Source: Novosphingobium profundi
GTDB taxonomy: Bacteria > Pseudomonadota > Alphaproteobacteria > Sphingomonadales > Sphingomonadaceae
Length of the DNA: 64,000 nucleotides
NCBI RefSeq assembly: GCF_020524485.1
Contig: NZ_JAIVLF010000009.1
Coordinates: 31,783 to 95,782, forward strand
Direction: 5' to 3'
Shown here: piece by piece, positions 52,857 through 61,296 of the stretch
How positions within the stretch are numbered: position 1 is the stretch's first letter
Layout of the letters: every line of letters begins with the position of its first letter
Made by a program: the position numbers and the translations under genes
Notes under the pieces: model-generated
The model's database searches: none
Seen by the model: the letters and a program-made list of their open reading frames with translations, nothing else
What the model was told of the DNA's origin: nothing

Positions 52857-52873
52857 GCGTTCCCGAAGTGTCG
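52857..52873 (-). repeat. Inverted iteron copy
   Basis: Read on the minus strand it is CGACACTTCGGGAACGC, the same 17-base pattern as the direct iterons to the right (CGAC-N3-TC-RGGAAC-N-C). Confidence 0.6.
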
Positions 52874-52994
52874 CGTCCATCCTGTCATCCAGGCCTAGGC
52901 TCGAAGCTTACCTCGGCGAGGACGCACGAATTGAACGACCTTCGCGCGCCTCTTCGAAAAAGAGTTTCAAATTCCAGGCAGCGATTCGTCGCGT

Positions 52995-53110
52995 CGACAC
53001 TCCAGGAACACATCAAAGGCAGGCTTCGACCCTTCGGGAACACGGCCTCGACCTATCGGGAACACCTCTATCGACACGTCGGGAACGCATATCCGACACA
53101 TCAGGAACAG
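52995..53110 (+). repeat. Five direct iterons, candidate RepA binding sites
   Basis: Starts 52995, 53027, 53049, 53072 and 53094, pattern CGAC-N3-TC-RGGAAC-N-C with one base change in copy 1 (TCCAGG for TCRGG). The last four starts are 22, 23 and 22 bases apart, close to two DNA turns; the first gap is 32. No gene reads through them. This is the classic iteron layout for an RPA/Rep initiator. Confidence 0.75.
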
Positions 53111-53163
53111 CCTGGTGAACGCGACTCGTGGAACAACGCAGCGCAAACCTCGGCGAGACCACG

Positions 53164-53201
53164 TCTAACCTTATCTAACTTATTCTCCTAACCCCTCTAA
53201 C
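53164..53201 (+). repeat. AT-rich run with four CTAAC repeats next to the iterons
   Basis: TCTAAC at 53164, 53174 and 53196 and CCTAAC at 53187, spaced 9-13 bases in an AT-rich segment. Position beside iterons suggests the region where the duplex first opens (DUE). Confidence 0.45.
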
Positions 53202-53259
53202 TTCTGTGAAGTCTCTTGCAAGATGGGAGAAAAGGGGAGGGCGCCCGAGCGTCAGATAG

Positions 53260-53293
53260 GGGCAAGAACGCAGGCCATCGCACCTTCTTGCCC
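53260..53293. promoter_or_regulatory. Toxin-antitoxin operator dyad
   Basis: GGGCAAGAA (53260-53268) and TTCTTGCCC (53285-53293) are exact reverse complements, 16 bases apart. A third, partial copy AGGCAAGGA follows near the ribosome-binding site. The right arm overlaps the -35 box of the promoter at 53288. Confidence 0.6.
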
Positions 53294-53316
53294 AAACACA
53301 GGCGAGTGCATATATT
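53288..53316 (+). promoter_or_regulatory. Promoter of the RES/Xre operon
   Basis: TTGCCC (53288-53293), 17-base spacer, TATATT (53311-53316), then AAGGAG (53322-53327) 7 bases before the antitoxin ATG. Confidence 0.55.
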
Positions 53317-53334
53317 CAGGCAAGGAGTGCACCC

Positions 53335-53685
53335 ATGCTTGCAGCTTTTCTCGACGACATCCGGGATGGCGATCTCATCGCCCCGCGGCTCATGGCCAAA
53401 CGCCTGCGCCTGCCGATGACCCGTCTCTCGAAGCTCGCGCATCTCAACCGCAACACCATGACTACCCGTCCAGCCAGTCCGGCCGTGCAGGAAAAGCTGG
53501 GTCAGATTGCCCGTATCATCACCAGGGCCGCCGTGCTCACGGGCGATGAGGACCGGGCCATCATCTGGTTCAAGCACCAACCACTCCCGGGCTGGGGCAA
53601 GACCCCTGAAGAGCTTGTCGAGGATGGTCTCGCCCAGGAGGTTCTCGACGATCTCGAACGGCATGGCGAAGGCGTCTATTCCTGA
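53335..53685 (+). CDS. Xre/MbcA/ParS-type antitoxin (DUF2384)
   Basis: 116 residues with an AAGGAG ribosome-binding site. N-terminal helix-turn-helix (LIAPRLMAKRLRLPMTRLSKLAHLNRNTM, 14-42); C-terminal DUF2384 toxin-binding part (PLPGWGKTPEELVEDGLAQEVLDDLERHGEGVY, 83-115). It should neutralise the RES toxin encoded 23 bases downstream and repress the operon by binding the dyad at 53260-53293. Located beside the replication origin, the pair probably works as a plasmid stability (addiction) module. Confidence 0.85.
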   Translation: MLAAFLDDIRDGDLIAPRLMAKRLRLPMTRLSKLAHLNRNTMTTRPASPAVQEKLGQIARIITRAAVLTGDEDRAIIWFKHQPLPGWGKTPEELVEDGLAQEVLDDLERHGEGVYS

Positions 53686-53707
53686 ACCGGTCTGCTCCAC
53701 AAATCAC

Positions 53708-54262
53708 GTGACTTCCCAAAACCCATCCTATCCCCTGATCGCCCGCGAGATCGCCTTGTGGCGCATGCTGACGATCCGTTTTCAACGCGCTCCCTATTCC
53801 GGGGAAGGGGCACGGCTCTACGGCGGGCGCTGGAATGCAAGAGGTATTCCCGCACTCTACCTTGCCAGCGACCCTGCAACGGCCGTGGCCGAATTCTACC
53901 AAGGCCTGCCCAAGCCTGGAACCCTCGCCCCTTATCGCCTCCTTGCCAGCGCCCTGGTCGATCTTACCGATGGAATGGGCGGTGCTGGCAACGAGATGGT
54001 CGAACACGCCTGCACCGCCGCCTGGAAGGCGATGGCCGCGCGCAGCAGGACACCCCCCAGCTGGACCCTGGCCCGCGAACTCATTGCCGCCGGAGCCCAG
54101 GGGGCTCTTGTTCCCTCTGCGCAAAATCGTGGTGGTACATGTGTTGTGCTGTGGGACTGGCATGCGGCCAGAACTGGGCCGGAACATCCCGAAGGGAAGG
54201 GCGCGGCCCTTACCTTGCTCGATCCCGAGAAAGTGCTCGAGGCGTCCGGCACGACTCGATAA
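53708..54262 (+). CDS. RES-domain toxin (NAD-depleting)
   Basis: 184 residues from the GTG 22 bases after the antitoxin stop; the same frame is open far upstream inside the antitoxin gene but in the wrong context. RES motifs: conserved Arg and Tyr in IRFQRAPYSGEGARLYGGRWN (23-43), LYLASDPATAVAEFYQ (50-65) with the conserved Glu62, and a Ser-containing C-terminal region. Known RES toxins degrade NAD+ and stall growth. The ATG of MLTIRFQ (residue 20) is a possible shorter start. It forms an operon with the Xre/MbcA antitoxin. Confidence 0.85.
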   Translation: MTSQNPSYPLIAREIALWRMLTIRFQRAPYSGEGARLYGGRWNARGIPALYLASDPATAVAEFYQGLPKPGTLAPYRLLASALVDLTDGMGGAGNEMVEHACTAAWKAMAARSRTPPSWTLARELIAAGAQGALVPSAQNRGGTCVVLWDWHAARTGPEHPEGKGAALTLLDPEKVLEASGTTR

Positions 54263-54531
54263 GCCATTCTCAGGCCTTCCAGCGGCGCAAGGCCATCTGG
54301 AAATGCAAAGGATTGCAGTTGGCATGATTCCACGCGACGGTCCCTCCTCGAACGAGAGGGGAGCTGCGAAGGCACTGCAAGACCAGAATACCCTCGTACC
54401 CGGGCGCAGATACGAAGAACGGCAGAGCGACTTCGATTTTATGGCTTACACTTCGTTAACTCGCTTCATGGCAAGAGCCTTCGCAAGGGACAGGTCATCT
54501 GTTTTCCAGAAGGCGTGACAAGGGTGGGTGC

Positions 54532-55539
54532 GTGACGAAGCTGATCATACAGATTCCGTGTTTCAACGAGGCAGCGGACTTGCCCCGCACACTCTCCGCC
54601 TTGCCGGGCGCCATTCCCGGGATCGACGTGATCGAGATACTCGTCATCGATGATGGAAGCGTCGATGATACCGCTCAGGTCGCAAGGGCTGCAGGGGTGC
54701 ATCATATCGTGCGCCATCGCACCAACCGCGGGCTGGCCGCGGCCTTTCGATCGGGAATCGACGCCGCCCTTCGCGCCGGCGCCGACATCATCGTCAACAC
54801 CGACGCCGACGGCCAGTACGCAGGTGAGGACATCGTCAAGATCGTCCTGCCGGTGCTCAATGGCGAGGCCGATATCGTTATCGGCGACCGCGACGTTGCC
54901 AAGAACGCGCATTTCGGACCTGTGAAGCGTGGCCTGCAGATCCTGGGAAGCGCGATTGTCCAGCGTCTGTCCCAGACCCGGGTCCGCGATGCCGTTAGCG
55001 GATTTCGCGCGATCAGCCGGGATGCGGCCAAGTCCATCAACATCACCACCGAATTCAGCTACACCACGGACATGCTGATCCAGGCCGGGCGCAAGCGCCT
55101 CGCGATCCAGAGCGTGCCTGTTGCCACCAACGCGACGCTGCGTCCGTCCCGGCTGTTCAAATCGATTCCCGGGTTCATCGCCAACACCGGCATCACGATG
55201 GCCAGGGCCTATACGACCTACAACCCGCTGCGGGTGTTCGTCGGAAGCGGAATTGCGATCATTCTTGTCGGACTGATTCCGATCCTGCGCTTCCTCGTTG
55301 CCTTCTTTGCGGGCGATGGTGATGGACACGTCCAGTCGCTCGTGCTGGGCGGGGCCCTGCTTGTTCTGGGCGCGGTGGTTTCGGTAATGGGTGTCCTTGC
55401 CGATCTGATCGCGGCGAACCGCAAGCTCATCGAATTGAACCTGATCCATCTGCGCCGCATCGAGGAGACGCTCGACATTGCCCAGATACCCGATCCCCTG
55501 GAGGACTGCCCCTCCACGCCCGAGCGCAAGAGAGCGTGA
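54532..55539 (+). CDS. GT2 glycosyltransferase, DPM1/polyprenyl-phosphate type with C-terminal membrane helices
   Basis: 335 residues, GTG start. The GT-A domain begins IIQIPCFNEAADLPRTLSALPG; the nucleotide-binding DGS (41-43) and DxD in NTDADGQY (89-96, D91-A-D93) are intact, with SGFRAISRDAA typical of dolichyl- or undecaprenyl-phosphate sugar transferases. Two transmembrane helices (~230-255, 265-290) precede a C-terminal amphipathic tail. It likely charges undecaprenyl phosphate with a sugar for the GT-C enzymes that follow. It overlaps the next gene by GTGA. Confidence 0.86.
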   Translation: MTKLIIQIPCFNEAADLPRTLSALPGAIPGIDVIEILVIDDGSVDDTAQVARAAGVHHIVRHRTNRGLAAAFRSGIDAALRAGADIIVNTDADGQYAGEDIVKIVLPVLNGEADIVIGDRDVAKNAHFGPVKRGLQILGSAIVQRLSQTRVRDAVSGFRAISRDAAKSINITTEFSYTTDMLIQAGRKRLAIQSVPVATNATLRPSRLFKSIPGFIANTGITMARAYTTYNPLRVFVGSGIAIILVGLIPILRFLVAFFAGDGDGHVQSLVLGGALLVLGAVVSVMGVLADLIAANRKLIELNLIHLRRIEETLDIAQIPDPLEDCPSTPERKRA

Positions 55540-57221
55540 GCGTGGACATCGCGCGGGCCTGGCCCAAGTTGGCGCCCTCCAACGCAGTCCCAAGCGGGCA
55601 AGATCGGGCCAGACGATGGGTGTTGGCAGCTCTGGTTGCAGTTCTGATCCTGCAATTGCCGGTCGTCTTCCTTCGTGCGATCAACTGGGACGAATTCTAC
55701 CACTACAGCCTGGTCGTCAAACTGGCGAAGGGCACGCTCGATCTGCCTCTCCAGACGCTTTATACGCAGCCTTTCGTCTGGGTTACGGCGCTGCCGGGGG
55801 CAGGGGTCGACCATGTCATTCTCATCCGCATCTTCATGCTCGCGTGCGAACTGGTGGCCTTGGCGTGCATTGCCGGGATGGCGGCGCGCTTCACCGACAG
55901 GACGACCGGGCTGCTTTGCGCGCTGGCCTATCTGAGCGCGAGCTTCATCTTCCGGCATGGGACGTCCTTCCGCTTCGATCCTCCTGCGGCGGCCTTGCTG
56001 ATGGGCTCGGCCTGGCTGTTCACGAGTTCGCACATGCGCGCTTCGCGCCTGGCGCTGGCCGCCATCCTTGCCGGCATATCGACCGTGCTGACGATCAAGA
56101 CCGTCCTTTATGCACCCGTTTTCGCGGGTATTGCCTGGATGGTCTGGACCGAAAGGGGACGCCGCCGCGCCGATCTTGTCAGGCTCGCGGCTCTGGCTGT
56201 GGGCGTGGTGGTCTGCGCAGGCGTGGTCTATCTGCTCCATGCCGCAAGCCTGGCAGCAGGTGGGGGCGGCCAGGCCGAGAGTCTGTTTTCGAACGCCGGA
56301 CGCAGCATGTTCACGCTCAGCGATCCGTTTGGTTACCGCCGCTTCATCCTATGGTTTGCGATCAGTTCGCCGCTGCTGGCGATCCCCGCCTTCCTCGCGC
56401 CCTTCGCGATCTGGCGGAGCAACAGTGCCACCGCGCACAAGATTGCCCTAACGGGCCTGTGGCTTCCCCTTACGACGCTGTTTTTCTACCAGAACACGGC
56501 ACCTTACTACTACGTCTTCATGATGCCGCCGGTGGCTGTCGCCGCCAGTCCCCTGATGGCTGTGCTGGCCCGGCGCTACGGCGCTGCGCTGATCGCGGGC
56601 GCAATGCTGGCGTGTGCCGCCTTCGTCCTCGCGACCGAGCCGGAGAGTACGCTTGCACGCCAGCGCCAGATCCAGCAGGAGGCGAAGCGGCTGTTTCCCG
56701 ACGGCGTCGCCTATTTCGACAGCTGCGCGATGCTGGGCTCCTTTCCCAAGGCCAATGTCTTCATGACCCCTTGGGTGCTTTCGATGTATCGGCAGGGCAT
56801 CGGTGCGAGCATGGAGGAGACCATGACGCAGCGCACGGTGCCGCTCCTGTTGAACGATGATGCCGTACTCGGCGAGGCCGTGGCCAGTGAGGGGGACGTT
56901 TCCGCGCTGCTCCCCCAGGACGTAGTCGCGCTTCGGGATACCTATATTCCCTTCTGGGGGCCGTTCTGGCTGGCGGGCCGAGAAATCAGCGGGGGCATGG
57001 GCGCTCAAACCTGGAATGTCCGGGTGCCCGGGGTCTATACCGTCCGGGAAGGGCGCGTGGTGATCGACGGGCGCGAATTTGCCAAGGGCGATCGCGTGAC
57101 TCTGGCCCGCGGACAGCATCGGCTGTCTGCCCCACAGGGCGATGCGCGACTCGTGTGGGGGGACCGACTTGCGGTTCCGGCGTCTGTGCCGCCGCAGGAG
57201 CCGTACTTCATGCCATTCTAG
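55536..57221 (+). CDS. GT-C membrane glycosyltransferase (ArnT/PMT-like)
   Basis: 561 residues starting in a GTGA overlap with the preceding gene. About ten or eleven hydrophobic helices; an acidic motif in the first periplasmic loop, AINWDEFYHYSLV (49-61), is where GT-C enzymes bind lipid-phosphate sugar. A soluble ~150-residue C-terminal periplasmic domain is Gly/Asp-rich (GVYTVREGRVVIDGREFAKGDRVTL). It likely transfers a sugar from polyprenyl phosphate to a polysaccharide or protein outside the membrane. Together with the DPM1-like enzyme it forms a donor/transferase pair. Confidence 0.8.
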   Translation: MSVDIARAWPKLAPSNAVPSGQDRARRWVLAALVAVLILQLPVVFLRAINWDEFYHYSLVVKLAKGTLDLPLQTLYTQPFVWVTALPGAGVDHVILIRIFMLACELVALACIAGMAARFTDRTTGLLCALAYLSASFIFRHGTSFRFDPPAAALLMGSAWLFTSSHMRASRLALAAILAGISTVLTIKTVLYAPVFAGIAWMVWTERGRRRADLVRLAALAVGVVVCAGVVYLLHAASLAAGGGGQAESLFSNAGRSMFTLSDPFGYRRFILWFAISSPLLAIPAFLAPFAIWRSNSATAHKIALTGLWLPLTTLFFYQNTAPYYYVFMMPPVAVAASPLMAVLARRYGAALIAGAMLACAAFVLATEPESTLARQRQIQQEAKRLFPDGVAYFDSCAMLGSFPKANVFMTPWVLSMYRQGIGASMEETMTQRTVPLLLNDDAVLGEAVASEGDVSALLPQDVVALRDTYIPFWGPFWLAGREISGGMGAQTWNVRVPGVYTVREGRVVIDGREFAKGDRVTLARGQHRLSAPQGDARLVWGDRLAVPASVPPQEPYFMPF

Positions 57222-57234
57222 GGGCCTGGCCCCG

Positions 57235-57285
57235 GGTTGCGGCGCAATATGGCTCGCAACCTGCACCGTGCCTCGATGACGAGGC
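57235..57285. terminator. Hairpins after the GT-C gene
   Basis: GGTTGCG (57235-57241) pairs with CGCAACC (57255-57261); next, GCCTCG (57270-57275) pairs with CGAGGC (57280-57285) around ATGA. Neither has a T-run. They lie between the GT-C gene and the AT-rich promoter region of the flavoprotein gene. Confidence 0.4.
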
Positions 57286-57321
57286 CTGAGCAGGCTATCC
57301 GAATGCCATCGATGATGCGCT

Positions 57322-57345
57322 ATTTAAGAGTAAATTAAGGATAAT
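57322..57345 (+). promoter_or_regulatory. AT-rich motif before the flavoprotein gene (copy 1)
   Basis: ATTTAAG-A-G-T-AAATTAAGG-ATAAT, very similar to the copy at 61296 (ATTTAAGGGAAATTTAAAGG-TAAAA). Both stand within 70 bases of transcription units in this cluster and break sharply from the surrounding GC-rich sequence. Confidence 0.4.
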
Positions 57346-57385
57346 CTCGCAGGGTTGCACCATGGATTGCGGCATAGAGGACGGT

Positions 57386-58969
57386 ATGAGTCAGGATGCA
57401 AAGTCGACTGTCGATGTGGCGGTCATCGGGGCGGGACCGGCGGGTTTGACCGCGGCCTACCAGCTCACCAAGCTCGGCTATGACGTCACCGTGATCGAGC
57501 GGGACGAAAAGGACGTGGGCGGGATCAGCCGCACGGTCGAATACGAAGGGTTCCGCTTCGACATCGGCGGGCACCGCTTCTTCTCCAAGAGCCAGGAAGT
57601 GGTGGATCTGTGGAACGAGATCCTGCCCGACGACTTCATCCAGCGCCCGCGCATGAGCCGCATCTACTACGAAGGCAAGTTCTACAGCTATCCGCTGCGC
57701 GCGTTCGAGGCGCTGTGGAACCTGGGTATCTGGCGCTCGAGCGTGTGCATGGCAAGCTACGCCAAGGCGCGGCTCTTCCCCAACAAGACCATCCGCAGCT
57801 TCGAGGACTGGACCACCAGCCAGTTCGGGTGGAAGCTCTATTCGATCTTCTTCAAGACCTACACCGAGAAGGTCTGGGGGATGCCCTGCGATGAAATGTC
57901 GGCGGACTGGGCGGCCCAGCGCATCAAGGGTCTGAGCCTGGGCAAGGCGGTGCTCGATGGCCTGAAGCGTTCGCTCGGGCTCAACAAGCGGCCCAACGAT
58001 GGCTCCAACGGGCAGGCCAAGACCCTGCTCGAGACCTTCCGCTATCCGCGCCTTGGCCCTGGCATGATGTGGGACGCGGCGCGCGACCACGTGGTGGCCG
58101 GGGGCAATACCGTCCTCATGGGCCATTCGCTCAAGCAGCTTTCGCAGGACGAGGAGGGGACCTGGCGCGTGACCGCAACCCGCGCGGACGGAAGCGAGAC
58201 CGCGATCCACGCCCGCCACGTCGTCAGCTCGGCGCCGATGCGCGAGCTCGCCTCGCGCCTGCACCCGCTGCCGGAAACGAGCATGGAAGCCTCCGCCCTC
58301 AAGTACCGCGACTTCCTGACCGTGGCCCTGATGATCCGTTCGGACGACCTGTTCCCCGACAACTGGATCTACATCCACGATTCGCAGGTCCAGGTCGGCC
58401 GCATTCAGAATTTCCGCAGCTGGTCGCCCGAGATGGTGCCCGATCCCTCGCTCGCCTGCGTGGGGCTTGAGTACTTCTGCTTCGAAGGCGATGGCCTGTG
58501 GTCCTCCACCGACGAGGACCTGGTCGAGCTCGCCAAGAAGGAAATGCAGATCCTGGGCCTCGTCGATCCCGAGACGGTCGTGGGCGGCTGCGTGGTGCGC
58601 CAGGAAAAGGCCTACCCGGTCTACGACGACAGCTACGCCGACAACGTCGCGGCGATGCGCGGCGAACTCGAAGCGCGCTATCCCACGCTGCACATGGTCG
58701 GGCGCAACGGCATGCACCGCTACAACAACCAGGATCACGCGATGATGACCGCGATCCTCTCGGTCGAGAACATCGTCGCGGGCGAGCGCATCCATGACGT
58801 GTGGAGCGTCAACGAGGATGCCGAGTACCACGAGAGCGGCAAGGAGGGCGAACGCACGCCCATCGAGGACCTCCTGCGCGCCAAGGGCAAGGCCACGATC
58901 GGGCCCGACCGCGCCGCCGCGCTCAATTCCGAACGCGCTGTTCCGCGCTCGGTCAACCGGGCGGCCTGA
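57386..58969 (+). CDS. FAD-dependent oxidoreductase, UGM/protoporphyrinogen-oxidase-like
   Basis: 527 residues (a start 24 bases upstream is also possible; this ATG has GAGG 5 bases before it). FAD fold: DVAVIGAGPAGLTAAYQLTKLGYDVTVIERD (10-40) and GISRTVEYEGFRFDIGGHRFF, then VWGMPCDEMSADWAAQRIKGLSL, a segment typical of the NAD(P)/FAD proteins of exopolysaccharide loci related to UDP-galactopyranose mutase. The C-terminus VGRNGMHRYNNQDHAMMTAILS is the second FAD-contact motif. A nucleotide-sugar mutase or oxidoreductase role is plausible; the substrate is not known. It is followed by gtrA after 42 bases. Confidence 0.82.
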   Translation: MSQDAKSTVDVAVIGAGPAGLTAAYQLTKLGYDVTVIERDEKDVGGISRTVEYEGFRFDIGGHRFFSKSQEVVDLWNEILPDDFIQRPRMSRIYYEGKFYSYPLRAFEALWNLGIWRSSVCMASYAKARLFPNKTIRSFEDWTTSQFGWKLYSIFFKTYTEKVWGMPCDEMSADWAAQRIKGLSLGKAVLDGLKRSLGLNKRPNDGSNGQAKTLLETFRYPRLGPGMMWDAARDHVVAGGNTVLMGHSLKQLSQDEEGTWRVTATRADGSETAIHARHVVSSAPMRELASRLHPLPETSMEASALKYRDFLTVALMIRSDDLFPDNWIYIHDSQVQVGRIQNFRSWSPEMVPDPSLACVGLEYFCFEGDGLWSSTDEDLVELAKKEMQILGLVDPETVVGGCVVRQEKAYPVYDDSYADNVAAMRGELEARYPTLHMVGRNGMHRYNNQDHAMMTAILSVENIVAGERIHDVWSVNEDAEYHESGKEGERTPIEDLLRAKGKATIGPDRAAALNSERAVPRSVNRAA

Positions 58970-59011
58970 GGCCGCGGATCTCGGAACATGGCAGGGGGAG
59001 CGCCTGACACG

Positions 59012-59431
59012 ATGAGGACGCAGGTCCTGCGCCTGGGACGCAGCCGCTTCGTGCGCTACGCTCTGGTGAGCCTGGGCGCGCTGGCCCTCGACATGGGCTC
59101 GTTCCTCGCGCTGCTGGCGCTGGCCGTTCCCGCGACGCCGGCCGCCGTACTTGGCTATGGTGCAGGTATCCTGGCGCACTGGCTGGCCTCGAGCCGAATG
59201 ATCTTTGCCGACAGACTGGCCGCGAGGGGGGCAGGGCGTCTGCGCCAGCAGTCGGGTTTCCTGGTCTCGGCACTGGTCGGGCTTGGCGTTACCGGCCTGA
59301 CCGTCTGGCTGTGCGGCCTGGCCGGTTGGGATCCGCGCCTGTCCAAACTGCTTGCGGTCGTCCTCAGCTTCCAGTTGACATGGCTCTTGCGCAAGCATGT
59401 CGTGTTTCGCCCGATCTCGCGCGCGATCTGA
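59012..59431 (+). CDS. GtrA family membrane protein
   Basis: 139 residues. The ATG begins MRTQVLRLGRSRFVRYALVS; an ATG 24 bases upstream is an alternative, but AGGGGGAG lies nearer this start. Four hydrophobic helices and the family motif RFVRYALVSLGALALDMGSF are seen. GtrA proteins are thought to flip polyprenyl-phosphate-linked sugars, working with a DPM1-like GT2 and a GT-C transferase, and both partners are in this cluster. It sits between the flavoprotein and the second GT-C gene. Confidence 0.85.
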   Translation: MRTQVLRLGRSRFVRYALVSLGALALDMGSFLALLALAVPATPAAVLGYGAGILAHWLASSRMIFADRLAARGAGRLRQQSGFLVSALVGLGVTGLTVWLCGLAGWDPRLSKLLAVVLSFQLTWLLRKHVVFRPISRAI

Positions 59432-59457
59432 ATCAGAGGAATGAGAGTTTGACCGTG

Positions 59458-61296
59458 ATGCCGCAAGCCGAAGGCACGCCCCTGCGTGCGCAGGGGCGGC
59501 CGGGCCTCTTTGCCCGCGTGGCCCTGCCGACCTGGCTTTTCAGTCTTCTCGTGCTGGGCGCGGTGTCCTGGCGACGGGTTCTTGAGATGCGCTTCCAGGA
59601 CCCGGACGATCTGCTCCGCATGGTCGAGGTGCGCGACTGGCTCCATGGCCAGGGCTGGTTCGACGTCACGCAGTACCGCATGAACCTGCCCGAGGGGGCA
59701 CCCATGCACTGGTCGCGCCTGGTCGATCTGCCGATTGCCCTTGCCATCGAGATACTGCGCCCATTCGTGGGCATGGCGATGGCCGAAATCGTGGCGGCGG
59801 CCATTGTCCCGCTCCTGACACTGCTGGTTCTGCTCTCGGTGCTTGCCCGGCTCGTTGACGGCCTGCTGGGGCGCCGTGCGGCCTTCTTTGCGTGTCTGAT
59901 GGTGCCGATCACGCTGTCCGTGATCCTGCAGTTCCAGGTCTACCGGGTCGATCACCATGCCTGGCAGATGGTCTGCGCGGCCGCAATGATGCTGGGCGTG
60001 TTCCTGCCCGCGGCGCGGCGCGGGGGGACACTCGCGGGTGTTTCGGGAGCGATCTGGCTCACCATTTCGCTCGAAGGCCTGCCGATGGTGGTGGGAACGC
60101 TTACGGCCCTGGGCCTGGGCTGGCTGCTTCAGCGCAAGGGCGACAGGGACGGCACCCGCCTTGAGAGCGCGGCGTTGGCCCTGGCGCTGACCACGACCTT
60201 GCTGTGGCTCGCAACCCGCCTGCCGCAAGGGCTTGAGGTCTGGTGCGACACTGTTTCGGCCTATCATCTCGCCACCTTCGCGGCTGCGGCTCTGGGGATA
60301 TGGCTGACGCGCAAGCTGGCGCGCGGACCTCTCGCGCGGTTTGCAGGTCTTGCGATCAGTGGCTCTGTCTGTGCCATTCTGCTGGCCGTTCCGGCGCCGC
60401 AATGCGTGACCGGAGCCTTCAACGACCTGCCGCCGCTCGTCCATCGCTACTGGTACGAACAGATCTCCGAGGGTCTTCCCATCTGGCGCCAGGACTGGAG
60501 CCGGATCGTGACCATGGTGGCGCTGCTGCCGATCTCGGTCTGGGGGCTGGTGCTGCTGTGGCGCACGCGGCGCGAGGAGCGGGGCGACTGGGCGATGTAT
60601 GGCGGGCTGCTCGGCCTTGCCGTCGCGATTTCCTGGCTTGTCGCGCGGGCTGACGGTGTCGCGATGATCCTTGCCATCGCGCCTGCAAGCCACGTGGTTG
60701 ACCGTCTTCTCGCGCGCGCACGCCAGTTGCGCATCGCGCCCTTGCGCATCCTGGCAACGACGAGCGCCATCCTGCTCCCCTTTGTCCCGTTGCTCCTCAT
60801 GAACAGCCTCATCCCGTCCGAAGACGCGCACGAGGCGGTGCGGGAGCGCACGAGCGAGCGCGAGGAGGATTGCCTTGCGCCGACGCGCCTGCAGGCGCTT
60901 GGGGACCTGCTCGACCACCGCAAGGGCGGGCGCAACATCATGGCGCCGCTCGACCTCGGGCCGGCACTGCTGTTTTCGACCGATGCCACGGTGCTTGCCA
61001 GCAGCCATCACCGCAACAAGATCGCGATGAACGACGTGATCCGCTTCTGGATGGCCTCACCGGCACAGGCCCGCCAGATCGCGCAGGCGCGCAGGAGCGA
61101 CTATGTCCTGTTCTGCCCCGGCATCTCCGAGCCGCGAACTTACGCAGGTGCCGCGCCGCAGGGCATGATGGCCCGCCTTTCGAGGGGGGAGCGTATCGAT
61201 TGGCTCGAACCGGTGCGCGATCCCCGCCTGGGGGCGCTGCGTCTCTATCAGGTTCGCGAGCGTTCCGGCATCCCGAACAGCCTCGGACAAGGCTGA
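59458..61296 (+). CDS. GT-C membrane glycosyltransferase/oligosaccharyltransferase-like protein
   Basis: 612 residues. Start uncertain: TTG 59449, GTG 59455 and ATG 59458 lie in frame behind AGAGGA; the ATG is used. About twelve hydrophobic helices with an acidic first-loop motif QDPDDLLRMVEVRDW (~44-58) and MHWSRLVDLPIAL (~84-96), recalling the STT3/AglB and PMT groups. A C-terminal periplasmic part (~480-612, MNDVIRFWMASPAQARQIAQARRSDYVLFCPG) is soluble. Probably transfers a polyprenyl-linked sugar or glycan. The donor is unknown. Confidence 0.75.
   Translation: MPQAEGTPLRAQGRPGLFARVALPTWLFSLLVLGAVSWRRVLEMRFQDPDDLLRMVEVRDWLHGQGWFDVTQYRMNLPEGAPMHWSRLVDLPIALAIEILRPFVGMAMAEIVAAAIVPLLTLLVLLSVLARLVDGLLGRRAAFFACLMVPITLSVILQFQVYRVDHHAWQMVCAAAMMLGVFLPAARRGGTLAGVSGAIWLTISLEGLPMVVGTLTALGLGWLLQRKGDRDGTRLESAALALALTTTLLWLATRLPQGLEVWCDTVSAYHLATFAAAALGIWLTRKLARGPLARFAGLAISGSVCAILLAVPAPQCVTGAFNDLPPLVHRYWYEQISEGLPIWRQDWSRIVTMVALLPISVWGLVLLWRTRREERGDWAMYGGLLGLAVAISWLVARADGVAMILAIAPASHVVDRLLARARQLRIAPLRILATTSAILLPFVPLLLMNSLIPSEDAHEAVRERTSEREEDCLAPTRLQALGDLLDHRKGGRNIMAPLDLGPALLFSTDATVLASSHHRNKIAMNDVIRFWMASPAQARQIAQARRSDYVLFCPGISEPRTYAGAAPQGMMARLSRGERIDWLEPVRDPRLGALRLYQVRERSGIPNSLGQG

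Larger units (their letters stand above)
52446..53334. other. Probable replication origin region (oriV)
   Basis: 889 bases with no supported gene. From left to right it holds a 12-bp-arm hairpin (52811-52838), an inverted iteron (52857-52873), five direct iterons (52995-53110) and an AT-rich run with four CTAAC-type repeats (53164-53201), ending in the toxin-antitoxin operator and promoter. The left ~360 bases hold no structure that I could recognise. Position next to repA and these repeats are the usual plan of an iteron plasmid origin. Confidence 0.7.

Noticed and set aside
52682..52888. Short minus-strand frame across the hairpin and inverted iteron
   Set aside because: No ribosome-binding site, no family resemblance, and overlap with origin repeats.
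57335..59398. Minus-strand frame of nearly 700 codons opposite the flavoprotein and GtrA genes
   Set aside because: Low-complexity, Arg/His/Asp-rich translation without motifs; the plus-strand genes carry clear family signatures.
59155..61011. Minus-strand frame of over 600 codons opposite the second GT-C gene
   Set aside because: Arg/Gln-rich shadow with no motif or ribosome-binding site; the membrane protein on the plus strand explains the region.
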